Shown piece after piece: positions 15,901 to 25,170 of a stretch of 44,491 bases of DNA. The position numbers were made by a program, and so were the translations under genes. The stretch covers positions 1 through 44,491 of the forward strand of contig JANYJL010000220.1 of the NCBI GenBank assembly GCA_025361845.1. The letters run 5' to 3'. The notes beneath the pieces are model-generated. The model made no database searches. It had not been told where the DNA came from and saw nothing but the letters and a program-made list of their open reading frames with translations. Every line of letters begins with the position of its first letter. Position 1 is the first letter of the stretch. Source of the stretch: Rhizobacter sp. (lineage in GTDB: Bacteria > Pseudomonadota > Gammaproteobacteria > Burkholderiales > Burkholderiaceae_C).

Positions 15901-18900
15901 CACACAGGGCCAGGCCGAGCGCATCGTCCGCGTGCTCGGTGCCTTCGCGGCGCTGGGTGGCGACCTGGTGCTCGTGGCCGAGGCCGCGGCGGGCCATGCG
16001 GCACGGCGCGCGGCTGAATCGGTACCGGCCGTGACCGCGCTCGTGACGGCGGGCACGCCGCTCGGCCCGGTGTCGCTGCAAGTGCTCGACAGCGCACCCG
16101 CCGCCGACGCGCTGCGGCTCTTGCAACAACTGCTGCCGCCCCCGCCCGCGGCCGACAGTGACGATCCTGGCGACGACCCCGACCTTCACCTGGCGCGTGG
16201 CCTGATCGGTGGCCTCACGTCGCTGATGCAATCGGACGATCCCGGCCGCGAGCTGCGCCCGCCGACGGTGCCGCCCGGCGCGGCGCGTGCCGGCCTCGCG
16301 GTGCACATGCTGTTCGGTGAGATCGCCGACACCACGCGTTTGCAGCGCGCCATCACCGCCGTGGTCGCCGCCGGCATGGCCGACCGCGCCGCCTTGCGCG
16401 CGGCGCACAGCTACACGCCACCGGATCGGCTGGTGCTCGCCGTGCGCGCCAGCCTGTCCTCGCCGGCTTTGGCGGCAGGCCAGGTGCGTGTGGACGGCCA
16501 CGCGCAACTCGTGCTCGGCGAATTGCGCGCGCAGGCAGGTGCCGTCAGCCTGCACACCGACCGGGTGTTGAACGTCCACCTCGGTGTGGGCCGTCACAGC
16601 GCGTGGTTGGTTGGTGGCCCCGACCCCGGCCGCGCGCCGGGCGACGCCGTGCCGCACCAGTTGCGCCGCGCCAGCCTCGACCTCGCCTTGCCGCTCGGCG
16701 GTGGCGCCGGCCCGGCCGAAGCGCAGGCCTGGATCACGCTGCACGAAGCGCGTGTCTTCGAACTCGCGCGTGAACGCTGGCGGGTGCAGGCCAGCGGCTT
16801 GGCGAGCGAGCTTGCCGGCTTCGATGCGGCCACCACCCTGCTGCCCGAAGCGCGGGTGCTCTTGTCGAGCCTTGCGCTTGCATTGGGTGGCGAGACCAGC
16901 GGGCCGGGTGTGGCGCTCACCTTGCTGTTGCGCTCGCTCGAATTCATGGACGCGGCCAGCGGCAGCGTGCCCGATGCCATCGAACACCTGCTCAACGACC
17001 CGGCGCAGCAACTGCGTTCGCTGGTCGGCGATGCGACGCGCCGCGATGCGCTGGTCGCTGCCTTGCGTGCGCTCTGGCCCGGCTTGCCGGCGGGTGCGCC
17101 GGATCTGCCCGCGGTGCCCGGGGAAGTGGTGGTCGGTGCCGGGCCGCTGGTCGCACGCGTGTCCTTCGCGCCCTGGCGCGTCGAGGTGCAGGCCGGTGCC
17201 GCTGCCGGCGCGGGTGCAGCCGGCGCGGTGGCCGGTGTCGGCGCCGGGGCCTTCGGCTGGTTCGACTGGCAGGCTCGCCTCGTGGTCACAGTGGCCGGCA
17301 TCGGTGACGGTTCGGTGCGCATCGGCGTGGGTGCTGGCGCGGCCGTGGGCAGCACCGCGATCACCGGCGGCCTGCAACTTGAACTGAACCGTGCGCTGCG
17401 CTTGGCACTCACCTGGGACCGCCCCGGCGCGGTGGTGGCCGACGCGCTGGAACTCTGGCCGAATCCGCAGCCGCAGGATTTCGAACGCGCCCTCGTGCGC
17501 CTGGTGCCGGCCGAGCTCACCCGCATCGCGCTCGAGGGCCTGCGCCAGCTCGACGAAACCGCGCGCCCCGTGATCGATGCGGCCTTGTCCGCCTTCGGCC
17601 TGCTGGGTGTGGCCGACACGCAGGGCCGGCGCCGCGTGCCGCTGCCGGCGGCGCTGTTCGCCGACCCGGTCGCGTGGCTGCGCAGCGAGGCCGCGCTCGG
17701 CCTGGCTGGCGGCTTCGCGGCGGCCAAGCTCGTGCCTTTGTTCGATGCGCTGAAGCCGCTGCTCGGCATCGGCGGCGCCGGCGGCAGCCTGGACCTCGCG
17801 ACCGGCATCACGCTGCGGGCCGAGGCCGACACCTCGGGTCATGCGCGCCTGGCCTTGGCACTGGACAGCAGTGCCTTCGAACTGCCCCTCGCCGCGGCGG
17901 CGCGGCTGGTGTTCGGCGGCAGCTTCCAGCTCACGCTCGCGCCCGGCAGTGCGGCGCGTGCCGGTGCCGAAATCTTCGTCGGCCTGCGCGCCGACACCCC
18001 CGGCCGCTCGGCAGTGCACCTGGTGCTCGGCGAGCTGACTCGGCTGTTCCTGCGCCCGGCGGTCGGTGCCGATCTGGCCCTGTTCCCGAACCCCGCTGGT
18101 CTAGGCCAGTTGGCGCAAGGCCTGGCTGAAGAGGCTGTGACGCAAGCCCTGCCGCTGGTGTTGAACGCCCTCGCCGCCTTGCAGCCGGATGCGGGCTTGA
18201 AAGGCCAGGTCGGCACCCTGGTCGCGCGCATCGGCGACGCGATGGCCTTGCGCAGTGCCGGGCAGTTCGTGCCGGCGGCCTTGCAGACCTGGGCCGCAAA
18301 CCCGGCGGCTGCCCTGGCCGCGCGCCTGCCCGCGCTGCTCGCCACGGCGCTCGATGGCCTGGCGCAGGCGCTCTCGCCGCTGCTGCCCGGCGGCACCGGC
18401 GCATCGTTCGGCGCCGGGGTGTTGACGGTCCATGTCGGCGGCTTCGAGCTGACCGTACAGCCTTCGCCCTTCACGGTCGGCATCACCGGCACCTTGGCTG
18501 GCCTGCCGGCCATCGACCACGCGCGCCTGGCCTTGACGCTCGATGCGAGCGGCCTGAAATCCTTCGAGCTGCAAGTCGGCCCCGCGAGCATCGACGCCGG
18601 CGGCGTGCTGCTGCGCCCGGCCTTCAACGTGGTGGCCGGCAATGCGCCCGTCGGCGGCGCGCGGGCGCAGCTCGCGCTCGGCCTGCCGGGCGATCGGCTG
18701 GTGGGTGCGCGCTGGATCATCGGCGGCCGCTTCGACCTCGTGCTCGTCACCGCCGGCGCGGAAGACACGAACCTCGAAGCCGTCGCGCTCGGTCTGCTCG
18801 AAGCGGTGCTCGATCTGGTCGCGTCCTTCGTGCTGCGCACCGAGGCGGTGACACAACTGCTGGCCAAGCGGGTCGGCAGCAAGTCGATCCGCGAGGTGAT

Positions 18901-21900
18901 GGCCGGCGCGCTGCTGGTCGATGCCGCCGGTGCGCCCGCGTTGGTCGATCAGCTCTTCAATCTGCAACTGCTGCTCGCCCGCCTGCAACGCCTGGCTGCC
19001 AACGTGGCCTCGGCCAACCCGAGCATCACCATCGATGGGGCGCTGACCATCGGCCTCGCCGGCAGCAGCCCCGGCGATGGCAGCCAGCTCGTCGGCGTGC
19101 GCCTGTCGCTGCCGCGGCCGGCCAATCTGTTGCCCGCCAGTTCGGCGATCACGCTCGCGCTCGAGAACGACGCCCGCTGGATCAGCAGCGCGGCGGGCGC
19201 GGTGCCCGAAGGCATCGTCATCGACCTGCTCAAGGTCGGCCCGGCGGCGGGCGCTTTCGCCTTCACGCCAGGGGTCTCGGTCAACGGTGTCGGCCTGCGG
19301 GTCGGGCGACGCGAAAAGCCCTTGCTGGAAGCCGGCTCGTTCTCGATCGGCTCGGTCGCCTTGCATGTGTTCGCGCAGGTGAACGCCGGCACACGCGCTG
19401 GCGGTGTGCAGTTGCAGTTGTCCCAGCTCGCGGCCGGTGTGGCCAGCGCGAGCGGCGGCAATGCGGTGGGGCAGGGCATCCTGGGTGATGCGGGCTCGGG
19501 CAGCAACCGCCTCGCGCCCGCCTTCAGCCCGGCACTGAGCGTGCAGAAAATCGGCAGCGGCCCGGTGCTCGTGGGCCTGCGCGCGGGCGATGGCACCGGC
19601 CCGTGGTGGCTCGCCATCCAGCGCGGTTTCGGGCCGCTCTACGTCGAGCAGGTCGGCTTCGGCGTCAGCCTGCAGGGAGACCAGTTGCGCAGCATCTCGC
19701 TGCTGCTCGACGGGCGCGTCTCGCTGCTCGGCCTCACCGCCGCGGTGGACGATCTGCAGCTCACCTTCGTCGTCGCCTCCAACGCCTCCTTCTTCGACCC
19801 CTCGCGCTGGGCGGTCGATCTGGCCGGCCTGGCCTTCGACGCCAACATGGGCGGCCTCACCCTGCAAGGTGGCCTGCGCAAGTTCGGCAGCGGCGACACC
19901 ACGCAGTATGTCGGCATGCTCATGGGCCGCTTCGCGGTCTACGGCCTCTCGGTGTTCGGCGGTTACGGGCACGGCGTGCAGAACGGCCAGCGCTTCGCGT
20001 CCTTCTTCGCCTTCGGCGCGATCAACGGGCCGATCGGCGGCGTGCCAGCCTTCTTCGTCACCGGGATCGGCGGTGGCCTCGGCATCAACCGCCAGTTGCT
20101 CATCCCGTCGGACATGTCGCGCTTCGACCAGTACCCGCTCATCAAGGCGCTCGACCCGGCCGCGCGCCCGAGCGGCGATCCGATGGGCGAGTTGATCGCG
20201 CTCGGCGGCTACTTCCCGATGGAGCGCGGCTCCTTCTGGTTCGCGGCCGGCTTGTCCTTCACCAGCTTCGCGCTCGTCGATGGGGTGGTGGTCGTGTCGG
20301 TGCAGGTGGGCGATGGTTTGCAGATCGCGTTGCTCGGCCTCGCACGCATGGCGCTGCCGCGCCCGCAGGCGGCGATCGTCTCGATCGAGCTGGCGCTCGT
20401 CGCGCGTTTTTCCACCAAGGAAGGTGTGCTGTGGGTGCAGGCGCAACTGACTGACAACTCCTGGATCCTCTACCCCGAAGCGCGCCTGACCGGCGGCTTC
20501 GCTTTCGTGAGCTGGTTCGGCGGCCCGAACCGCGGCCAGTTCGTGCTGACGATCGGTGGCTACCACCCGAAGTTCCACCGCGCCGGTTACCCCGAGGTGC
20601 CCCGCCTCGGCCTGAACTGGCGCGTCGGCCCCTTCCTCACGATCAAGGGCGAATCGTATTTCGCGCTCACCTCCGAGGCGGTGATGGCGGGTGTGCGCGT
20701 CGAAGTCTCGGCCCGCTTCGGCCCGGCCTGGGCGCAGGTGATCTTCGGTGCCGATGGCATCGTCTACTTCGACCCCTTCCATCTGGAAGTGCACGCCTAC
20801 GCGTCGATCCGCGCCGGCGTGACGATCGATGTGTGGATCGGCGAGATCACCTTCTCGATCTCGATCACGGCCGACATCTTCATCGAAGGGCCGAGCTTCC
20901 ACGGCATCGCGACCTTCTCGGTCGGCCCGGTCGACCTGGCGGTCGAGTTCGGCGATGCGGACCAGCCACCGCGCCCGCTGCTGCTGTGGGGCCCCTTCAT
21001 CCGCAAGTACCTCGAAGACGCGGGCGGCGACACGGCGCGTGTGCTCGCCGCCGCCACCGGCAAGGGCGCGTTGCCACCCGGCACCGGCCCGGGTGGCGCG
21101 ACCGACACCGGCACGGCCGATGGCTCGACCGACAAACCCTTCGAGGTCTATGCCGAGTTCGAGATCACGCTGACGAATTCAGTGCCCACGCGCCGCGTGC
21201 TGCTCGGCGCGCGCACGATCGAGAAGACGCCGAGCCACAGCATCAGCCTCGCGCCGATGGGCCTGGCCGACGTGAGCACGGTGCTCACCGTCACGCTCAC
21301 GCGCGACAGCGACCACAGCGTACACACCGATGCCTTCAGCGCCGAGGTGCACAGCGCGCCGTCCTTCCCGCTCGGTGTGTGGGGCCCGCCGCAGAAGGCC
21401 GACAACCCGAAGATCCCGAGCGGCGATGTGCTCGAAGCCATCGACGGCCTGCGCCTCTACACCGTGGCCGACATCCCGCCCGGCCTGCCGCCGATCGACT
21501 ACAAGCGCCGCGTCGAAGCCGGTGTGCGGCACCCGCTGCCCTTCGTCAGCGAGCAGGCGACACGGCCGCAGTTCACTGCGGCATCGGCCGCGCTGCGTGC
21601 TCAGGTGCCGGCCACGGCCGACGACAACGCGGTGCTGGCCATCGCCGCCCAATGGGCCGCTCGTGCTGACGGCCGCAGCCGCACTTCGGTGGCCTCGCTG
21701 CGCGGTGAACGCGCCGCGCCGCCGCGGCTCGGTTCGCTGACCGACGGCCTGGCCATCGCGACCGGCCCCACGGCCGTGGTCGACCTGGTCGAGCCGGGCC
21801 GGCGCGCCGCCGTCAACACCTTCGTGCAGCGGCCGAAAGTGGTGGCAGTGCTCGGCACCGGGCTGGACGAACCCGAGCGCGCCGGGCAGCGCACCACGGT

Positions 21901-23122
21901 CGGCAAGCCGCCGGCTGATGCGGTGCTGATCGTCGCGCCGCCGACGCTCGCGCAGGTGGCGGACGATGTGAACCCTGCCATCCCCGCGGTGCTGAAGCTC
22001 GTCAACGCGACCCGCGGCACCACGCTCGGCAAGACCCTGGTGGCGGCCGATGCCGCGGCGCTCACACGCATGGCGCGGGCACCGCTGGCGGCGGTGCGCG
22101 GCCGCGGTGCGACGCGCGAAGTGCGCGAACGTTTGTCGGCCTTGAATGGCGCGCTGCTGCAAAAGCCCGGCCAACGCGGCGCGCTGCCGGCCGGTGCGAC
22201 GGTGGCCGCCGGCGAGGTGGTCGTGATGGCCCTGCCGAACGCCGCGCGCGATCTGAATGACAAAGCGCCGCGGCCGCAGCTTGCACTCAGCGGCGCGAGC
22301 GCGCGCGTGGTCTTCTTGCGCCATGGTGGCGAGGTGATGGGCGACAACGAGCTGCCCGATGCAGGTGGCACGCTGCCCGTGCCGCAAGGCGCCGAGACCA
22401 TTGCCGTCGCCGTGGGCCTGCCGGCAGCGGCCCAGCGCCCCGGCTTCAGCGGCTGGCATGCGGGCAGCGTGCTGCCGAGCCTCGGCCACGGCTGTGCGCT
22501 CGCGGCGCAGGCGGTGGTGCAGGTCGAGGGCCGCGTGCGCGCCGTGCGCCAACGCGGCCTGCCGCGTGAAAGCGGCTGGCTTCGTGCGGCCGATCTGGTC
22601 GAGGGCACGGCGCTCGTCAACACACGTTTTGCGTCGGCCGTGACGCTCGTCATCGTGGCGCTCGACGACCCGAGCGGCAACACCGCGCGGCGCGGCCTCA
22701 CGCTCGCGCTCGAAGGTGCGCAGCGTGCCCTCGGCCTCGACGGTGAGCCGATCGCACCGACGCTCGTGGTGCGCGGCCAGCGGGTGATGCTGCTCTACCC
22801 GTTGCTGCCGAGCGGCAATGGCGGCGTGAGTGTCAGCGTGGCAAGCGAAGACGGCTGGCACCTCGTCGGCGTGATGGCTGCGCTGCCCGGCGCCGACCCG
22901 CAGGCGGTGGCCGAACAACTCGCGCAGCGCGGGCTCGACCTGCTGGTGCGCGGCGCGGTGGCGGCCGGCACCGCGCTCGCCCACCTGGCCTGGCTGCCGG
23001 CGCAACGCAACGGCCGCGAGCTGCCCGAACCCACCGACACCGGCACGCCGCGCAGCGTGCGTGCCGCCGTGCCCGTGAAACGACAGCCCGCGCCTCGCGC
23101 GGCAAAACGTGGAGTGAAGTGA
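12983..23122 (+). CDS. Giant protein, 3379 residues, with DUF6603-like region
   Basis: One uninterrupted gene of 3380 codons. It starts MTTDELGILGELAEALG; there is no signal peptide. Residues 1-2150 alternate leucine-rich helices with long amphipathic beta stretches, and a degenerate module of the form (F/L)xxDPxxxLRxW recurs near 480, 726, 1340 and 1557. Residues about 2190-2680 (from GFGPLYVEQVGFGV to LLLWGPFIRKYLED) resemble DUF6603, a domain of unknown function in very large bacterial proteins. A Gly/Thr-rich linker follows (about 2695-2715), then a beta-rich C-terminal part and a basic tail (KRQPAPRAAKRGVK). The stop overlaps the next start by 1 nt. Role unknown: a structural scaffold or lipid-transfer-like bridge are guesses. 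The DUF6603 match is from memory, not a search. Confidence 0.8.
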   Translation: MTTDELGILGELAEALGLTNNGSFQDDWLSDPGRHLSAMLANRRQREALVAFIDDVLGGPEREASPDGLTWLPIAQAHAPEVTVYAVLDDRPADFVAIGVGVRVASTAPQASLSVHVPVFCAAKEGHSVASPVLLGTAAARANVSLDITTATSAAVPGQAHLGGVALALSVPTGAGGAAPQFSLSLRGLQMPGAPTPRDLTLAVSDLASLESSVLELVLGLARAQAAAIPDGPLAALAGLVGLRDGVALPPLPLQDLARDGVVVLARWLGDSLLQPGPRALWLGQLKLLLGGAPDPFDADTIGFPIGPLRLSIAVPATPGAAGLVRIQPTVGIEWRAQAGVWLRAEAVLCSLDLGNGAARALPSLNLGLVLGLAAGGTPLVDVAAPTALHVDSLRAGFGLDAQRRPSLLLAADGVNIAGHPHGTLDLSSPDAIAQVGATVFSDVADAVLGRLGPAADAVRVLLGLSAPTGHPEVATVALGAFLQDPLAAVRAHWLGLLHDHAAAVPAVLTELRDLVADRAGAALDISGLGRADAPWQMALAGPVVLQAWTVGDRLRFGPAVRFTVDNIGQRCTRLETNIAITLVDIDLAHAGAAFVSSIDLALKLRARGRDEALLGVGGLRLRADHVALVFAWSPANGLDFSFQAPNLVLDVNGVDVPVQVPQLGAGGRVLFSAADWSALEQLLAALANAAAPPWLDDLIGLLGWQRQGRVSAGVVAARLSLSAFVLDPAAALQQWLADTLRGDHELLQRAFNGLASLLTGARGGTHGVLLGTGSPQDPWRLPMGRAVASAELLAWVGPDGPLPIAASVNDALRSWRPGMDALASVDLQQALIEQARSGADLAALIDGRDDIAAGFDALVVRWTGSDGLVLPPTSAPASVAIHRVLNTAQRELLATIDLEDLLGSAPVTVVHVAVAAPGAMPWAEIPADRLIDLRAPGLQAAAFALPTAATGDWFIALGGRDACRNPSGDADGTQGQAERIVRVLGAFAALGGDLVLVAEAAAGHAARRAAESVPAVTALVTAGTPLGPVSLQVLDSAPAADALRLLQQLLPPPPAADSDDPGDDPDLHLARGLIGGLTSLMQSDDPGRELRPPTVPPGAARAGLAVHMLFGEIADTTRLQRAITAVVAAGMADRAALRAAHSYTPPDRLVLAVRASLSSPALAAGQVRVDGHAQLVLGELRAQAGAVSLHTDRVLNVHLGVGRHSAWLVGGPDPGRAPGDAVPHQLRRASLDLALPLGGGAGPAEAQAWITLHEARVFELARERWRVQASGLASELAGFDAATTLLPEARVLLSSLALALGGETSGPGVALTLLLRSLEFMDAASGSVPDAIEHLLNDPAQQLRSLVGDATRRDALVAALRALWPGLPAGAPDLPAVPGEVVVGAGPLVARVSFAPWRVEVQAGAAAGAGAAGAVAGVGAGAFGWFDWQARLVVTVAGIGDGSVRIGVGAGAAVGSTAITGGLQLELNRALRLALTWDRPGAVVADALELWPNPQPQDFERALVRLVPAELTRIALEGLRQLDETARPVIDAALSAFGLLGVADTQGRRRVPLPAALFADPVAWLRSEAALGLAGGFAAAKLVPLFDALKPLLGIGGAGGSLDLATGITLRAEADTSGHARLALALDSSAFELPLAAAARLVFGGSFQLTLAPGSAARAGAEIFVGLRADTPGRSAVHLVLGELTRLFLRPAVGADLALFPNPAGLGQLAQGLAEEAVTQALPLVLNALAALQPDAGLKGQVGTLVARIGDAMALRSAGQFVPAALQTWAANPAAALAARLPALLATALDGLAQALSPLLPGGTGASFGAGVLTVHVGGFELTVQPSPFTVGITGTLAGLPAIDHARLALTLDASGLKSFELQVGPASIDAGGVLLRPAFNVVAGNAPVGGARAQLALGLPGDRLVGARWIIGGRFDLVLVTAGAEDTNLEAVALGLLEAVLDLVASFVLRTEAVTQLLAKRVGSKSIREVMAGALLVDAAGAPALVDQLFNLQLLLARLQRLAANVASANPSITIDGALTIGLAGSSPGDGSQLVGVRLSLPRPANLLPASSAITLALENDARWISSAAGAVPEGIVIDLLKVGPAAGAFAFTPGVSVNGVGLRVGRREKPLLEAGSFSIGSVALHVFAQVNAGTRAGGVQLQLSQLAAGVASASGGNAVGQGILGDAGSGSNRLAPAFSPALSVQKIGSGPVLVGLRAGDGTGPWWLAIQRGFGPLYVEQVGFGVSLQGDQLRSISLLLDGRVSLLGLTAAVDDLQLTFVVASNASFFDPSRWAVDLAGLAFDANMGGLTLQGGLRKFGSGDTTQYVGMLMGRFAVYGLSVFGGYGHGVQNGQRFASFFAFGAINGPIGGVPAFFVTGIGGGLGINRQLLIPSDMSRFDQYPLIKALDPAARPSGDPMGELIALGGYFPMERGSFWFAAGLSFTSFALVDGVVVVSVQVGDGLQIALLGLARMALPRPQAAIVSIELALVARFSTKEGVLWVQAQLTDNSWILYPEARLTGGFAFVSWFGGPNRGQFVLTIGGYHPKFHRAGYPEVPRLGLNWRVGPFLTIKGESYFALTSEAVMAGVRVEVSARFGPAWAQVIFGADGIVYFDPFHLEVHAYASIRAGVTIDVWIGEITFSISITADIFIEGPSFHGIATFSVGPVDLAVEFGDADQPPRPLLLWGPFIRKYLEDAGGDTARVLAAATGKGALPPGTGPGGATDTGTADGSTDKPFEVYAEFEITLTNSVPTRRVLLGARTIEKTPSHSISLAPMGLADVSTVLTVTLTRDSDHSVHTDAFSAEVHSAPSFPLGVWGPPQKADNPKIPSGDVLEAIDGLRLYTVADIPPGLPPIDYKRRVEAGVRHPLPFVSEQATRPQFTAASAALRAQVPATADDNAVLAIAAQWAARADGRSRTSVASLRGERAAPPRLGSLTDGLAIATGPTAVVDLVEPGRRAAVNTFVQRPKVVAVLGTGLDEPERAGQRTTVGKPPADAVLIVAPPTLAQVADDVNPAIPAVLKLVNATRGTTLGKTLVAADAAALTRMARAPLAAVRGRGATREVRERLSALNGALLQKPGQRGALPAGATVAAGEVVVMALPNAARDLNDKAPRPQLALSGASARVVFLRHGGEVMGDNELPDAGGTLPVPQGAETIAVAVGLPAAAQRPGFSGWHAGSVLPSLGHGCALAAQAVVQVEGRVRAVRQRGLPRESGWLRAADLVEGTALVNTRFASAVTLVIVALDDPSGNTARRGLTLALEGAQRALGLDGEPIAPTLVVRGQRVMLLYPLLPSGNGGVSVSVASEDGWHLVGVMAALPGADPQAVAEQLAQRGLDLLVRGAVAAGTALAHLAWLPAQRNGRELPEPTDTGTPRSVRAAVPVKRQPAPRAAKRGVK

Positions 23123-25170
23123 TGCCCGCGATCGGTCAATTCGTACTGCACAGCATGGCCAACCCGCCGCTGAAGGCGGGCGAGTACACGCTCGCCGGCC
23201 AGGTCGATGTCAACAAGGCCAATGGCGAAACCGTCGGCCCGGTGCAGACGCAGGAAACGCATCTGCGCGTGACGGCGCCGCGCTACAAGCTGCCGCCCGA
23301 GCAGATGCTCTCCACCTTCCCGCCGGCCAACAGCGAAGGCGCCTACGAATCGCGGCTGCCGCAGATCGTGCTGAAGCGCCGCACCTTGCCCTGGGAACGT
23401 GAACCGGAGCCCGGCAACACCACCACGCCGTGGGTCGCCTTGGTGGTGATTGCCGAAGGCGAGGGCACGCTCTCGGGCGACAAGCCGGTGGCCGAGTGCG
23501 TCACGCCGGGCCTGGTGCTTGCCGGCAAGAACGATGTGCCGACCGGCATCTACCTGACCGTCACGCGCAGTGTCATCGACAAGGTGTTCCCGATGCGCGA
23601 GGAGCTGCCCTTGCTCTGCCACGTGCGCGAGGTGGACGTCAACGACACCGAACTCGCGAACGGCGATGACGATGGATTTCTCGCCACCGTGATCGCCAAC
23701 CGCCTGCCGCAGTACGACCGCACGAACAACAAGCCGGTGCGTTACCTCGCCTGCCTGATCAATGTCGAAGGCCAGCTCGCCGAACTGGCCAAGCCGCCGC
23801 CGCCGACGCTGAGCTTTCTCGCCACCAGCGTGGTGTTCGACTACCGCGCCTACACCGCCGCCACGAGCGACAGCGATCACGTGGTGATGGGCAGCAGCAC
23901 CACGGCCGCCGTGCACGCGGCGGCCGCATCACGCGCTGCCGGGGTGGGCGCAGCCGCGGGTTTCACGAAGGCGGCCGCGGCACCGGCGCCGGTGGCGGCT
24001 GCCGCCAAGGCCGGCGGCGCAGCGCAACAGTGGTCCACCACGGCGCAGAAGGTCGAGCACGTCGCGCTCACCGCCTCGCAGGACGAAGCCGGCCGCCTGG
24101 TGCGCGACGTGATGCTCGAGGGCTACCGCGGCAACTTCGAATACGCCTTCGTGCTCGAACGCACCTACCGCTTTCCGGTGCTCGCGCACTGGTCATTCAC
24201 CGTCAGCGGCGAGGGCGGTTTCGAAAGTTTGATGCGTGGGCTCGATGTCGGCCTGCTCGGCACCGAACCGGCCGCGCCGAAGCTGAAGGCCGGCGAGCCG
24301 CCGCCACCGCCCTTGGCGCGCCCGCCGGCAGAGTTCACCGAGACCGGCCACGTCGGCCTGCCGCACCTCACGCGCCGCGGCGACCGCGTGCGCGCCTGGT
24401 ACCGCGGCCCGCTCGGCACCTACCCGACCACACGCGACGCGCCGGGTGAGGGCGGGCGTCTGCCGCTCGCCCACGTGAGCGATCAACTGCGTCGCAGCGT
24501 GCCCGATGGGCGCGAAGATCTGTCGCTCGCCGCGGCCTTCGAGATCGGCCGCTTGCTCGCCCTCTCGCAGCCGGCCGTGGTGCGCGCCATGCTCGCCTGG
24601 CGCGCCGAACAGTTCGGCGCCGAGCGTGCGCGCCAGTTGCTCGCGGTGCTCAACGATGCACCCGCGCTCGGCGGTGTGCTCAAAGGCGCGAAGGCCGGTG
24701 CGGGCCTGGCCGAGATGCTCTCACGCCACCTCGTGCTGACGGCCGCGGCGCAACCTGCCAAGGTGTTCGCGCCCTCGCGCGTGCTGGTCGATGCGGGCCG
24801 GCCGCTGCCCTTCGCGCGCGAAGGCGGGCTCGACCGCTTGATCAGCGAAGGTTTCGGCTTCTCCGCGGCCGCCGTCAAGAAGCTGCGCGGTGGCCTGGGA
24901 ACGGTCGCGGCCTTGCAGAACACCGAAGTGCCGGTGGCCGAAGTCTCGGCGCTCGAACCCTTGCTCGGCGGTGTCGCAGCCGACCGCATGCGCGCGAGCC
25001 TGGGCGCGCATGTCGACAGCCTCACCGCCGACAGCCTGGGCCGTGTGAGCACGGGGCCAGGCGGGGGAATATCGACCCATGGGCCGCTCGGGCTGCGGCG
25101 CAAGACCGAACGCGAACCCGATGCGCTCGATGCGCTGATCGCCGGCGCGCTGCACAGGAGCCCGCGATGA
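23122..25170 (+). CDS. Uncharacterised 682-residue protein of the giant-protein operon
   Basis: Not recognised. The start ATG at 23122 overlaps the giant gene's stop and has GGAG 8 nt upstream. The protein has an N-terminal mixed domain (1-255; for example TPWVALVVIAEGEGTL, SFLATSVVFDYRAY), an Ala-rich flexible linker (about 262-310), and a C-terminal domain (about 311-660) with HWSFTVSGEGGFESLM, GHVGLPHLTRRGD and EIGRLLALSQPAVVRAML. No signal peptide or membrane span. Co-translation with the giant gene and the 4-nt overlap with the next gene suggest that the products act together, possibly in fixed ratio. Two-domain structure with a disordered linker is inferred from composition. Confidence 0.75.
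   Translation: MPAIGQFVLHSMANPPLKAGEYTLAGQVDVNKANGETVGPVQTQETHLRVTAPRYKLPPEQMLSTFPPANSEGAYESRLPQIVLKRRTLPWEREPEPGNTTTPWVALVVIAEGEGTLSGDKPVAECVTPGLVLAGKNDVPTGIYLTVTRSVIDKVFPMREELPLLCHVREVDVNDTELANGDDDGFLATVIANRLPQYDRTNNKPVRYLACLINVEGQLAELAKPPPPTLSFLATSVVFDYRAYTAATSDSDHVVMGSSTTAAVHAAAASRAAGVGAAAGFTKAAAAPAPVAAAAKAGGAAQQWSTTAQKVEHVALTASQDEAGRLVRDVMLEGYRGNFEYAFVLERTYRFPVLAHWSFTVSGEGGFESLMRGLDVGLLGTEPAAPKLKAGEPPPPPLARPPAEFTETGHVGLPHLTRRGDRVRAWYRGPLGTYPTTRDAPGEGGRLPLAHVSDQLRRSVPDGREDLSLAAAFEIGRLLALSQPAVVRAMLAWRAEQFGAERARQLLAVLNDAPALGGVLKGAKAGAGLAEMLSRHLVLTAAAQPAKVFAPSRVLVDAGRPLPFAREGGLDRLISEGFGFSAAAVKKLRGGLGTVAALQNTEVPVAEVSALEPLLGGVAADRMRASLGAHVDSLTADSLGRVSTGPGGGISTHGPLGLRRKTEREPDALDALIAGALHRSPR

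Noticed and set aside
13415-18019. Open frame of 1534 codons on the minus strand inside the giant gene
   Set aside because: It is antisense to a better gene. In GC-rich DNA the third-position bias of the true gene removes stops from the complementary frame. The product is low-complexity and Arg/His-rich with no domain pattern.
18101-20902. Open frame of 933 codons on the minus strand
   Set aside because: Shadow of the giant gene's DUF6603-like part; composition unlike a protein.
23905-24030. GC-rich Ala-codon repeats in the 682-residue gene, considered as a DNA repeat array
   Set aside because: Units are not periodic at DNA level; this is an Ala-rich protein linker.
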